The notes below the pieces were generated by a model. It ran no database searches. It saw only the letters and a program-made list of their open reading frames with translations, and was not told where the DNA came from. DNA of 64,000 nucleotides from Cellvibrionaceae bacterium (lineage in GTDB: Bacteria > Pseudomonadota > Gammaproteobacteria > Pseudomonadales > Cellvibrionaceae), in assembly GCA_021151825.1 (NCBI GenBank), contig JAGKWQ010000003.1, positions 434,001 through 498,000 on the forward strand, given 5' to 3'. Position 1 is the stretch's first letter; the number at the start of each line of letters is the position of its first letter. A program made the translations under genes and the position numbers. This document shows positions 17,501 to 25,071 of this stretch, in pieces.

Positions 17501-17952
17501 GCGGTTTAACGCCGGGGCGCTATGTACTCGCCTGCAATGGCCGTCGTGTTTGCTTAAGCGCGACGGGGAAACACGGCGAATACGTGGGCGGCGTCCGCTA
17601 TCGCGCCTGGCAACCGCCATCGGCATTGCACCCAACCATTGGCATTCATTCGCCACTGGTATTTGATTTAATTGATACCTGGAATGGCAAGAGTATTGGC
17701 GGTTGCAGTTACCACGTCAGCCATCCCGGCGGACGCAGCTATGATCGCTTCCCGGTAAACGCCAACGAGGCGGAATCGCGCCGTGGTAATCGTTTCTTTG
17801 ATATCAACTACACTCCCGGTGCATTACCGATTACACCAGCCGGGAAAATATTGCGCGAGTTTTTTGAGCACAAACATCCACCGCGCCCCATGGCCCCACC
17901 ACCGGAGGAACCGGCGGATGAATACCCGCACACGCTGGATTTGCGCCGTTGA
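14566..17952 (+). CDS. Transglutaminase-like / DUF2126 protein, 1128 aa
   Basis: The N-terminal 85 residues match the bacterial transglutaminase-like N domain (AIHHKTEYHF). A papain-like transglutaminase core follows, with the triad visible as Cys188 (GSCRDSAW), His237 (DLHAWTE) and Asp253 (GLDPT). From about residue 500 the protein is DUF2126, with the segments DGRHSGTGGGNHVTFGG and EFRGFEMPPHARM, the latter reminiscent of glutamine-synthetase/amidoligase folds. It is probably cytoplasmic, with no signal peptide. The ATG at 14566 has GGAAGGA upstream, so the longer frame from 14521 is rejected. In the Anbu-linked clusters discussed in the amidoligase literature, this protein type is predicted to make or break amide bonds; no reaction is proven to my knowledge. 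Confidence 0.9.
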   Translation: MAIRVAIHHKTEYHFDRLTNLFPHVLRLRPAPHSRTKIHSYSLKVEPEHFINWQQDPFGNFQARLVFPEQCTHLKIEVEVIADMTSINPFDFFVEDYAEHVPFEYDPQLKRELIPYLEISEAGPLLSKLVNKIKTEIRHRQVTEQPWHINDFMVSINQQLQQDIGYGVRLEPGIQTCEETLTLAKGSCRDSAWLLVQVFRHLGYAARFASGYLVQLTADVKALDGPSGPEKDFTDLHAWTEIFVPGAGWVGLDPTSGLLATEGHIPLACTPDPISAAPITGATSKCEVEFSYSNEVLRILEDPRVTKPYTEEQWTTINALGAAIDKELIEQDVRLTTGGEPTFVSIDDMESEQWNTGALGADKLHLAKDLLLRMRSTFAPNGLLHYGQGKWYPGEEVPRWALGCFWRIDGEALWRNPALIARVDKNYGLTHLDAKKFAQTLCDKLQVNSEHIIPAFEDVLYYLWAEQKLPADIDPLKADLKDDLERRRIARLLSRGLNTESGYVLPIEWNYQQHNWLTGRWKLRADNLLLIPGDSPLGLRLPLGSLAFPEHDYELCQPENDPLEMREPLAPSGRQYTQLIAEKTSAATAQSQAAQTAPKKSYTEAGYVIRTALCFEVRDGRMHLFMPPLTYLEHYVALIEAIEDTASSLGTPVIIEGYEPPKDYRLKKFLITPDPGVIEVNIHPVESWSDLVNNTEALYEDARQCRLGTEKFMLDGRHSGTGGGNHVTFGGSTPANSPFLRRPDLLRSLVTYWQHHPGLSYLFSGLFIGPTSQSPRVDEGRDEMLYELEIAFKQMPDGIIEQPWLVDRLMRNLLIDITGNTHRSEFCIDKLYSPGTASGRQGILEFRGFEMPPHARMSLVQILLLRSLISRFWKKPYRQPLVRWGTLLHDKFMLPHYVWEDLRDVVNDLNENGYPFQLEWLAAFEEFRFPHYGRVQLDDIQIELRWAIEPWHVLGEEVSSFGTSRYVDSSVERLQVKVSGLTPGRYVLACNGRRVCLSATGKHGEYVGGVRYRAWQPPSALHPTIGIHSPLVFDLIDTWNGKSIGGCSYHVSHPGGRSYDRFPVNANEAESRRGNRFFDINYTPGALPITPAGKILREFFEHKHPPRPMAPPPEEPADEYPHTLDLRR

Positions 17953-17974
17953 TGAACCCTTCGCCAATTCACAC

Positions 17975-18007
17975 TGTCACAGATTGCGCATCATGCAATC
18001 TGTGACA
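17975..18007. promoter_or_regulatory. Perfect 13-bp inverted repeat between the transglutaminase and ATP-grasp genes
   Basis: Arms TGTCACAGATTGC (17975-17987) and GCAATCTGTGACA (17995-18007) flank a 7-base loop. No T-run follows, so it is not a typical terminator. It could be a regulator-binding site for the downstream two genes or an mRNA-processing hairpin inside the operon. Confidence 0.6.
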
Positions 18008-18107
18008 AGTATTCAAGGCAGCAAACTGTGCAAATCGCGTTACAATAACTATCGCGTTGATAACAACAACTCAACACCAACGAACCATCACCAACCAGAT
18101 AAGCGCA

Positions 18108-20657
18108 ATGAATTCCACACTTATGGAAACCCGGGTCGATACCAGCCAAGGTGCTTTTAGTTATCCATCACCACTACAAGGGGTGGATGAAGCCTACGAT
18201 GCCGAGGGGCAAATTCGTCCCTACTGGCGATATTTGCTGCACAGTTTGGAAAGCCTGGGGCATGACACCATTGAAGAGCGCCAGAAAAAAGCGCGGCGTA
18301 TTCTGCGCGATGATGGTGCCACCTATAAAATTTACGACGAGCCGGATGCAAACCAAAGCTGGCAACTCAACCCTATTCCGCTGCTCATTAATAGCGACGA
18401 ATGGAATCAAATTGAAACCGGTTTAATTGAACGCGCTGAATTATTTAATTTGTTATTGCAAGATATTTACGGCGAACGAAAATTAATTCGTCAGGGCATT
18501 ATTCCGCCGGAATTATTATTTTCACACCAGGGTTTTTTGCGCCCTTGCCATAGGGTGAAGTTGGCTGGCGCCCATCAATTAATTTTACACGGTGTCGATT
18601 TAGTACGCGCCCCTGATGGCCAAATGCGTGTAATGGGCGATCGTACCCAGGCGCCCTCCGGTGCAGGTTATGCGCTGGAGAATCGCACCGTGATGAACCG
18701 CGTGTTCCCCAGTTTATTCCGCGATAGCCATGTGCATCGGCTATCGCTATTTTTTGCGCGTTTGCGTCAGCGCCTGCATGAATTAAATCCCAATGGTGGC
18801 ATTGCGCACATTGTGGTGCTCACACCGGGTATTTATAACGAAGCCTATTTTGAACACGCCTACCTCGCTAACTATTTAGGATTTCAATTAGTACAAGGCA
18901 GCGATTTAAGTGTGCGCAATGGTTACGTGTGGATGAAGGCACTGGACGGATTAAAACGTGTCGATGTAATTCTGCGTCGCGTTGATGATGTATATTGCGA
19001 TCCGGTGGAATTGAAAGGCGATTCCCGTTTGGGTGTGCCCGGGTTATTGGAAGTGGCACGCATGGGCCATGTCGCGATTGCTAATCCGCTCGGCTCCAGC
19101 GTGTTGGAAAATCCGGCGCTTTTGCGTTACTTACCTGCAATTTCGCGCGCGCTTTTTGGTCGTGACTTGCAAATACCGTCCGTAAAAACATGGTGGTGCG
19201 GCAATCCGGATGACCTTGAATATGTATGCGCAAATTTAAAAGATTTGTTGATCAAACCAACGTATCGCCGCCCCGGTTTATACGAAGCCTACGGTGCCGA
19301 TCTGGACGAAACCAAACTGCAAGCCTGGCAAAATCGCATTCGCAAAAACCCTTATCAATTTGCCGCGCAGGAATATGTTGCCGGTGCGCAAACACCTACC
19401 TGGCACCAGGGGAAAATTTTACCGCGCGCATCCGTGTTGCGCACCTTTGCCGTTGCCAGTGAAAGCTCTTATGCAGTAATGCCCGGCGGGCTTACGCGCG
19501 TTAATCTCGATACCGGCAAAAAAATTATTTCCAACCAACGCGGCTCCGTTTCCAAAGACACCTGGGTGCTCGCATCAGAGCCGGAAAAACAAATCAGCTT
19601 GCGCCCGGTGGATGTACAACCCATCAACGAATCCAGCAGCGCACTGCCCAGCCGTGTAGTAGAAAATTTATTCTGGATGGGCCGCTACGCCGAGCGCGCT
19701 GAATCCGCATTGCGTTTATTGCGCACAGTGTTTATTCAACTCAATCGCACCGAGAAATTACCCGATACCGTACAGCGCACTTTGCTTAGCGCCGTCACGC
19801 ACGTAACCTCCACGTATCCCGGCTTTACCAGTTTGCAACCGGCGCTATTGAAAAATCCGGAACCGGAAATGATTTCAATTATCCTGGACCAGCAACGCAT
19901 GGGCAGTGTTGCCAATAACCTGACCGCGATGATCAATTCTGCTGAACAAGTGAAGGAACAATTATCCAGTGATACCCAGCGGGTAATTAATGATGTTGGC
20001 GATGAATTGGAACTGCTGAAAACCACTCTGGAACCCAACGCACTTTCTGCACCGGAAGAAACGCTCGCGCCGCTGATTACCACGTTACTCGCCTTTGCAG
20101 GTTTAATCCACGAAAGTATGACGCGCGGTAACGGCTGGCATTTTATCGAAATTGGCCGCCGCCTTGAACGCGCGCTGCAAATCACCAGCATGTTGCGTTC
20201 GATGTTAACCGCGCGCCTTGATGAAATTGATCAGGAGAGCTTGACTGAATCCAGCTTATTGTGCGGTGAAGCATTAATTCCTTACCGTCGCCGCTATCAA
20301 AATGGAATTCGTATCGACCAGGGTTTGGAAATGATTATGCTAAACCCCAAAAATCCACGCTCACTGATTTACCAATTAATTCAATTGGAACACCATTTTG
20401 CTGAGCTGCCGGACGATCACGAAACTTTCAACACGGAACAAAAGTTATTATTGGAAGCCACTACAGCATTACGGCTGAGCAATATAAAAACACTGGTCAA
20501 AACTACCAGCGGTATTCGCGCTGAGTTAGACCAACTGCTATCGCGCACACAATATTTAATTTCCAGCATGGCCAAAACTATTGGCCAACGTTATTTTGAT
20601 CACACCGAAGGCCCGCAATTGCTGGTAAAAAATACGCACTGGCAAGATCAACTTTAG
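18108..20657 (+). CDS. Circularly permuted ATP-grasp / alpha-E fusion protein
   Basis: An 849-residue protein fusing two units usually found as separate genes. Residues about 70-470 are the circularly permuted ATP-grasp type (COG2308), with GDRTQAPSGAGYALENR, VVLTPGIYNEAYFEH and VDVILRRVDD. From about residue 515 the alpha-helical alpha-E domain (COG2307) begins with RVVENLFWMGRYAERAE. ATP-grasp enzymes ligate a carboxylate to an amine through an acyl phosphate, so a peptide or amide ligase role is expected; the substrate is unknown. The ATG at 18108 is preferred over a TTG at 18057. It is followed 10 bases later by a small transglutaminase. A split version of the same pair is at 32540-34966. 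Confidence 0.92.
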   Translation: MNSTLMETRVDTSQGAFSYPSPLQGVDEAYDAEGQIRPYWRYLLHSLESLGHDTIEERQKKARRILRDDGATYKIYDEPDANQSWQLNPIPLLINSDEWNQIETGLIERAELFNLLLQDIYGERKLIRQGIIPPELLFSHQGFLRPCHRVKLAGAHQLILHGVDLVRAPDGQMRVMGDRTQAPSGAGYALENRTVMNRVFPSLFRDSHVHRLSLFFARLRQRLHELNPNGGIAHIVVLTPGIYNEAYFEHAYLANYLGFQLVQGSDLSVRNGYVWMKALDGLKRVDVILRRVDDVYCDPVELKGDSRLGVPGLLEVARMGHVAIANPLGSSVLENPALLRYLPAISRALFGRDLQIPSVKTWWCGNPDDLEYVCANLKDLLIKPTYRRPGLYEAYGADLDETKLQAWQNRIRKNPYQFAAQEYVAGAQTPTWHQGKILPRASVLRTFAVASESSYAVMPGGLTRVNLDTGKKIISNQRGSVSKDTWVLASEPEKQISLRPVDVQPINESSSALPSRVVENLFWMGRYAERAESALRLLRTVFIQLNRTEKLPDTVQRTLLSAVTHVTSTYPGFTSLQPALLKNPEPEMISIILDQQRMGSVANNLTAMINSAEQVKEQLSSDTQRVINDVGDELELLKTTLEPNALSAPEETLAPLITTLLAFAGLIHESMTRGNGWHFIEIGRRLERALQITSMLRSMLTARLDEIDQESLTESSLLCGEALIPYRRRYQNGIRIDQGLEMIMLNPKNPRSLIYQLIQLEHHFAELPDDHETFNTEQKLLLEATTALRLSNIKTLVKTTSGIRAELDQLLSRTQYLISSMAKTIGQRYFDHTEGPQLLVKNTHWQDQL

Positions 20658-20667
20658 GGCATTCACT

Positions 20668-21570
20668 ATGAAATACCGAATTCATCATAAAACCCGCTAT
20701 CAATACACACTGCCCGTAAGCCATTGTTATAACCTCGCGTATGTATTACCGCGTGCAACCGAACGCCAGCGAATTGATGATATTAAAATAGAGGTATCAC
20801 CAAAAGTTAGCACTCGCGTTCAACACACCGATTATTTTGGTAATCACTTTTTGCAATTTGCGATTGAAAAAGATCACAACGAATTGGAAGTCAGCATCAC
20901 TAGCGAGTTATCGATTAAAGATAACACCAGCAATATTAACCTGGATTTCGGAACGCCTTGCGCCTACGTAAAATATTTACTGCAAAATAGTAAAGATTGG
21001 GAAACGCTGTGCGCGCGCGAATTTATGCTCGACTCACCCATGGTGCAACAACATCAGGATCTGGCTGACTATGCAGCATCCAGCTTTAGCGATGACCGCC
21101 CGTTCTTATCGGCCGTTATGGATTTAACCCAGCGAATTTATAAAGATTTTACTTATGACCCGCAATTTTCCGACGTCGCTACACCACTTGCCGATGTATT
21201 GAAGCACAGACGCGGTGTCTGCCAGGATTTTGCACATCTTGCTATCGGTTGCTTGCGTTCTTTAGGTTATCCGGCACGTTATGTAAGCGGCTATCTGGAA
21301 ACCCTGCCACCCCCCGGACAAGAAAAATTAGTGGGAGCGGATGCTACCCATGCATGGTTTGCCGTTTATTCATCGGGCGAAGGCTGGTATGAATTTGACC
21401 CTACCAACAACACCATCACCGGTGCACAACATATCACCACCGCGTGGGGGCGGGATTACTCGGATGTCACACCGCTCAAAGGTGTTATTTTTGGTGGCGG
21501 TCATTCACCGCAGTTACTGGTATCCGTGGATGTACAACGAGTAGCAGAAAATTACATTTTTGGCTTGTAA
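20668..21570 (+). CDS. Transglutaminase-like cysteine protease family protein, 300 aa
   Basis: The N-terminal domain (YRIHHKTRYQYTLPVSHCYN) matches the bacterial transglutaminase-like N domain. The core holds the triad Cys185 (GVCQDFAHLA), His228 (ATHAWFAVY) and Asp244 (FDPTNN). No signal peptide is present, so it is cytoplasmic. It is the last gene of the Anbu-linked cluster and lies 10 bases after the ATP-grasp/alpha-E gene. Members are proposed to act as amidases or peptidases acting on the ATP-grasp product; this is a family-level prediction without direct proof here. Confidence 0.92.
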   Translation: MKYRIHHKTRYQYTLPVSHCYNLAYVLPRATERQRIDDIKIEVSPKVSTRVQHTDYFGNHFLQFAIEKDHNELEVSITSELSIKDNTSNINLDFGTPCAYVKYLLQNSKDWETLCAREFMLDSPMVQQHQDLADYAASSFSDDRPFLSAVMDLTQRIYKDFTYDPQFSDVATPLADVLKHRRGVCQDFAHLAIGCLRSLGYPARYVSGYLETLPPPGQEKLVGADATHAWFAVYSSGEGWYEFDPTNNTITGAQHITTAWGRDYSDVTPLKGVIFGGGHSPQLLVSVDVQRVAENYIFGL

Positions 21571-21607
21571 AAAAACAGTGGCTGCGAGGAGCAAACCACT
21601 GCTTTTT
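21571..21607 (+). terminator. Probable terminator of the Anbu-linked operon
   Basis: The stem CAGTGG/CCACTG (21576-21581, 21596-21601) is flanked by an A-run and followed by a T-run. The loop sequence GAGGAGCAAACC resembles the right half of the REP-like element at 6047-6117. Confidence 0.6.
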
Positions 21608-21698
21608 AATCACTTACATTTCAGATTAACAACGATAATATCCTCTTAACACTTAAGGCAGCTGTTAAAAATTAACGATAACCATTAAAAATCATCGA

Positions 21699-23291
21699 TC
21701 AAATTTTTTGCAGGCCATATTGTTTAATTTTATTCACAATCTCGCGATGCGTTGGCAGTACCTTCATCACCTCATTGGTCATCTTAAGATTTTCCCTGAA
21801 AAATCCATTCGCCCGCTCAAATGCTTCCTGATTAACTTTTTTAGTGGCCGGACGTTGTGCAGTTTCGTAACCCATACCATAAAGAATGTATTGAAAACTC
21901 GCCAATGGAAATAGCTCCTCCGAATGAACTTCATCATAGAACCAGGGAGTCTGGTATTTCCATAATTCTTGCAGCTCCTGCAAGCTGTGCGGAATACTCT
22001 TGGGGTCCCGATGATCAATCCAGTATTGCGAACTGGTGCGTTTACTCAACACATAATGCAATTTCAGAAAATTAATAATGTGATTCCAGCGATACGTGAA
22101 CACATCGTTAAATCGCTTGGACACAATAGTCATCGCATTTCTATCGGCCGGTAGTTGCTCACTGATCATTCTTGCGGAAAGCTCAATCAAGATGATGGCA
22201 GATGCCTCCAGCGGCTCAATAAATCCCGCTGCCAGGCCCACAGCAACGCAATTATTTTTCCAGAAGACTTCGCGGTGCCCCGGGGTGAATTTAATTTTCT
22301 GAAACTCGGTTGCATCGGCTTTTTCACGGCCAATTGTCAGAGTCAAATAATCGCGGAATTCCTTATCTGCCGCCTCATCAGAAATATGGGTGCGTGAATA
22401 AACATAACCAACGCCACGACGGGTTTGCAAACCAATATCCCACACCCAACCGGCGGATTGCGCAGTAGAAATAGTATTGGATGAAATCGGGCATTCAGGA
22501 TCCAGATACGGAACCTGAGCAGCAAGTGCCGCATCGTTAAATAAAAATTCCTTTTTGCTGACCAAAGGAATCTGGTAGTGCTTGCCTAATAGCATCGATG
22601 CCAATCCGGTACAATCAACAAATAAATCGCCGTGAAGCTCGCCAGTATTTTGAGTCGCCAGCGAACGAACATCTCCATTGTCTGCCGAATTTATACCGAT
22701 AACATTATCGGTAATATGCTTAACGCCCAATTTTTCTATGCAGTGTTTACGCAAAAATTGTGCAAATTTAGCCGCATCAAGATGATAGGAATAATTAGCA
22801 ACAGCACCGAACTCAGGTGTTGTAATCAACTTTGGCGCCATGTGGTTTGCACAAATCCGGCTTTGAATACAAACCGCATCGGAAAAAGATATTTCGTTGC
22901 TGTATGCTTTCCAATACTCGGCCAGATTCAATTCGCGATAACCGATGGGCAAAGTAAAGGGGTGATAGTATTCATCATCATCTTCACCGGTGGTCCATTT
23001 GCAAAACTTGGATGCCTGTTTGAAAGCCACATCGCATTCGCGAACAAACTCCGTTTCCGAAATGCCCATTTTTTTGATGGTGCTGCGCATGGTTGGCCAG
23101 GTACCTTCACCTACCCCAACCAGTTTGATATCCGGTGATTCAATCAGGGTAATCTGTACACCTGCATCACCATTGCCATGCTCTGCTGCAATAGTTCCTG
23201 CGACTAACCAACCGGCAGAGCCTCCGCCAACAATAACAATGTGTTTGACGGCGGTATTGATGCTCTCTGGATTCATGGTTTCTGGATTCAT
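21699..23291 (-). CDS. Flavin-dependent halogenase family protein (tryptophan halogenase, PF04820)
   Basis: A 530-residue protein with the Rossmann motif VGGGSAGW (about 21-28) and the WxWxI motif WVWDI that marks flavin-dependent halogenases. The catalytic lysine of the family is present in AFKQASKF (Lys91). The region FIEPLEASAI keeps the active-site Glu but replaces the Ser-Thr-Gly seen after it in tryptophan 7-halogenase PrnA by Ala-Ser-Ala. That variant is frequent in halogenase-like proteins of polysaccharide-degrading bacteria, whose substrates are unknown. The start at ATG 23291 has GGAAG upstream; a GTG at 23303 is less likely. Reduced FAD must be supplied by a reductase; one is encoded nearby at 24036. 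Confidence 0.9.
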   Translation of the reverse strand: MNPETMNPESINTAVKHIVIVGGGSAGWLVAGTIAAEHGNGDAGVQITLIESPDIKLVGVGEGTWPTMRSTIKKMGISETEFVRECDVAFKQASKFCKWTTGEDDDEYYHPFTLPIGYRELNLAEYWKAYSNEISFSDAVCIQSRICANHMAPKLITTPEFGAVANYSYHLDAAKFAQFLRKHCIEKLGVKHITDNVIGINSADNGDVRSLATQNTGELHGDLFVDCTGLASMLLGKHYQIPLVSKKEFLFNDAALAAQVPYLDPECPISSNTISTAQSAGWVWDIGLQTRRGVGYVYSRTHISDEAADKEFRDYLTLTIGREKADATEFQKIKFTPGHREVFWKNNCVAVGLAAGFIEPLEASAIILIELSARMISEQLPADRNAMTIVSKRFNDVFTYRWNHIINFLKLHYVLSKRTSSQYWIDHRDPKSIPHSLQELQELWKYQTPWFYDEVHSEELFPLASFQYILYGMGYETAQRPATKKVNQEAFERANGFFRENLKMTNEVMKVLPTHREIVNKIKQYGLQKI

Positions 23292-23488
23292 AGTATCTTC
23301 CACTTATTATTTATTAAACGTAAACCGAAAGGTGCCGTAGCTTGCCTGTCACATATCCATTAAGCTATTCGCCATCCATTAATTTTCTCTATTGCGCGAT
23401 GACCAAAAACCGATGAATTGCTTCTTTGTTAGCTAATTTCTTATTGGTTGCTGCTTCATTGACTCTGCCCTATTTAAAAGGAAAAATA

Positions 23489-24034
23489 ATGAAACACATT
23501 CTTGTCATGTTACTTATCACCACTGCCAGCTCGTCTGCACTCGCCCTGAATTTACCCATCGTACTTCAGGTGAAATATTCCCCATGGGGAGGAATAGATG
23601 CCGATGAAGATCAAATCGACACTGATGAAAACTTCAACCAATACGATATGACCTTTGATAACAGCTATAGCGGGCGGGTGTTAATCGGCCCTGTGTATAT
23701 ATCTCATCAAAAAAGCAACACTGAGATTAAAGGTGGGGGAGAAATAGAGGTAAAAACCGTTGCGATTGGTTTGGCCGGCATAAATTATGATGCACTGGAC
23801 AGTCAATATAATGCTTATCTCATGGGTGGAATTGGTATAGGCAGGGGAACTTTTCGTTTTAATAACAATACTGAAACAGAAGAAGATATGTTTGAAGCAA
23901 GCGCTGAAATAGGCATTAAACCTGCAAAACATTTAATGCTTGGTGCTGGCGTGGATTTTCAACATTTCGGTGAGTTTCGTGAAAGCAAAGCCTCTTCATG
24001 GACTTTTTACATTAGCAGCGGAATAACTTTTTAA
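23489..24034 (+). CDS. Small outer-membrane-like protein, 181 aa
   Basis: The first 20 residues are a Sec signal (MKHILVMLLITTASSSALA). The mature part is acidic at its start and then shows alternating hydrophobic/polar strands ending in WTFYISSGITF, a pattern typical of an eight- to ten-stranded beta-barrel with a C-terminal aromatic residue. I recognise no family. The start at 23489 is set by the AAAAGGAAA site upstream and the signal peptide; the longer frame from 23426 is rejected. It is followed one base later by the flavin reductase gene, so the two are co-transcribed. Confidence 0.75.
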   Translation: MKHILVMLLITTASSSALALNLPIVLQVKYSPWGGIDADEDQIDTDENFNQYDMTFDNSYSGRVLIGPVYISHQKSNTEIKGGGEIEVKTVAIGLAGINYDALDSQYNAYLMGGIGIGRGTFRFNNNTETEEDMFEASAEIGIKPAKHLMLGAGVDFQHFGEFRESKASSWTFYISSGITF

Positions 24035-24035
24035 A

Positions 24036-24623
24036 ATGACCCACACAACTATTTCATCGCATACCTCTATTCCATTAAAAGACAGCTACAAATTATTTAA
24101 CCATGGCCCGGTCAGTATCATCACCAGTGCCTACGGTGATAAACGTAATGTTATGGCTGCTGCATGGACTATGCCGCTGGATTTTTCACCCGCCAGAGTG
24201 GCAGTAGTGATTGATAAAAATACGTATACCCGTGAATTAGTGGATGCAAGCGGTGAATTTGGCCTGCAATTTCCCATGCGAAAAATTGCCAGGCTCACGT
24301 TGGATGTTGGCGATATTTCCGGCCGCGATGCCGATAAATTTTCCCGGTTCAATATAAAAACATTTCCTGCATCCAAAATCGCCGCGCCTTTTATAGAAGA
24401 CTGTATTGGCTGGCTGGAATGCAAAGTCATAAAGCAAAGTGCTGAAAATATGGACCTGATTGTCGGTGAAGTTGTTGCCGCTTATGCCGATGCAGAGCAA
24501 TTCCTCAATGGTCGCTGGAATTTTTCCGATGACCCGCAAAAACGAAGTATTCATTACATGGCAGGTGGAGAATTTTATGTCACAGGAGACGCTTTTCGTG
24601 TTCCGCATGACCATCCCGAATAA
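24036..24623 (+). CDS. Flavin reductase family protein (DIM6/NTAB)
   Basis: A 195-residue protein with the split-barrel flavin reductase pattern. GPVSIITSAYGDKRNVMAAAW near residues 30-50 corresponds to the FMN-binding strands, and a mid-protein LTLDVGDISGRDADKF stretch is also typical. Enzymes of this kind reduce free flavin with NAD(P)H and hand it to monooxygenases or halogenases. The halogenase gene at 21699-23291 is divergent and 745 bases away, so this is a plausible partner, but no fusion or operon proves it. Some members instead bind flavin tightly and act as oxidoreductases. The gene lies one base after the outer-membrane-like gene. Confidence 0.85.
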   Translation: MTHTTISSHTSIPLKDSYKLFNHGPVSIITSAYGDKRNVMAAAWTMPLDFSPARVAVVIDKNTYTRELVDASGEFGLQFPMRKIARLTLDVGDISGRDADKFSRFNIKTFPASKIAAPFIEDCIGWLECKVIKQSAENMDLIVGEVVAAYADAEQFLNGRWNFSDDPQKRSIHYMAGGEFYVTGDAFRVPHDHPE

Positions 24624-24959
24624 TGAACAAGGTATATCATTGATCTACGTTAAAATGAAAACCTGTCACTTAAAGTATGAGTGGATCAATGATTAAAACT
24701 GACGCTATCGATTCAGTGAAAATTCCCTCGCTTAAAACAACAATAAACCTATCTGCCAACAGTGTTGATTTTTGAAAACAACAAACGACAACGTAACCCT
24801 TTGTATAAAAATAAACCCACTAAAGATTTTGGCATAGAAAATAACAATTAAAATTCTATGTTCACAAACCCGCAACAAATCCTGCGTATTAAGATGCCTT
24901 TACTTAGCGGCAATAAAAAATAAATTAGAATTGCATTGCAAAAAACCATAAAAATCGAA

Positions 24960-24988
24960 TTGCCACTATTTACTTTTTTCAGCATAAA
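24960..24988 (+). promoter_or_regulatory. Candidate promoter of the fatty acyl operon
   Basis: TTGCCA (24960-24965) and CATAAA (24983-24988) are spaced by 17 bases, a reasonable sigma-70 match. A transcript would start near 24995 and carry a leader of about 75 bases. Confidence 0.35.
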
Positions 24989-25019
24989 AATATGATCTCC
25001 ACGATTTTTCCCTAACCAG

Positions 25020-25052
25020 GGTTGCGGATATGCATTAACAATATCCGCCACC
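25020..25052 (+). promoter_or_regulatory. Leader hairpin or operator in front of the fatty acyl operon
   Basis: GCGGATAT (25024-25031) and ATATCCGC (25041-25048) are perfect inverted arms around nine bases, extended by three more pairs after one mismatch. The ribosome site AAGGA of the first gene begins at 25061. The position suits an operator for a dimeric repressor or a leader structure affecting translation. Confidence 0.5.
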
Positions 25053-25071
25053 ACAGACATAAGGATCATTT

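Larger units (their letters stand above)
24624..25071. other. AT-rich intergenic region before the fatty acyl operon
   Basis: No gene is recognised in these 448 bases. A 32-codon frame at 24677-24775 lacks a ribosome site. The region is visibly richer in A and T than the surroundings and carries a candidate promoter and a hairpin next to the first gene of the operon, given separately. Confidence 0.6.

Noticed and set aside
22632..23138. 168-codon frame on the plus strand inside the halogenase gene
   Set aside because: Antisense to a protein with intact catalytic motifs; no ribosome site.
21699..23291. Calling the halogenase a tryptophan 7-halogenase
   Set aside because: The residues after the catalytic Glu differ from PrnA and no tryptophan-derived pathway is nearby; only the family name is justified.
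24677..24775. 32-codon ORF in the AT-rich region, considered as a precursor peptide
   Set aside because: No ribosome site, no leader-core pattern, and no peptide-modifying enzyme nearby; the operon downstream is fatty-acid based.
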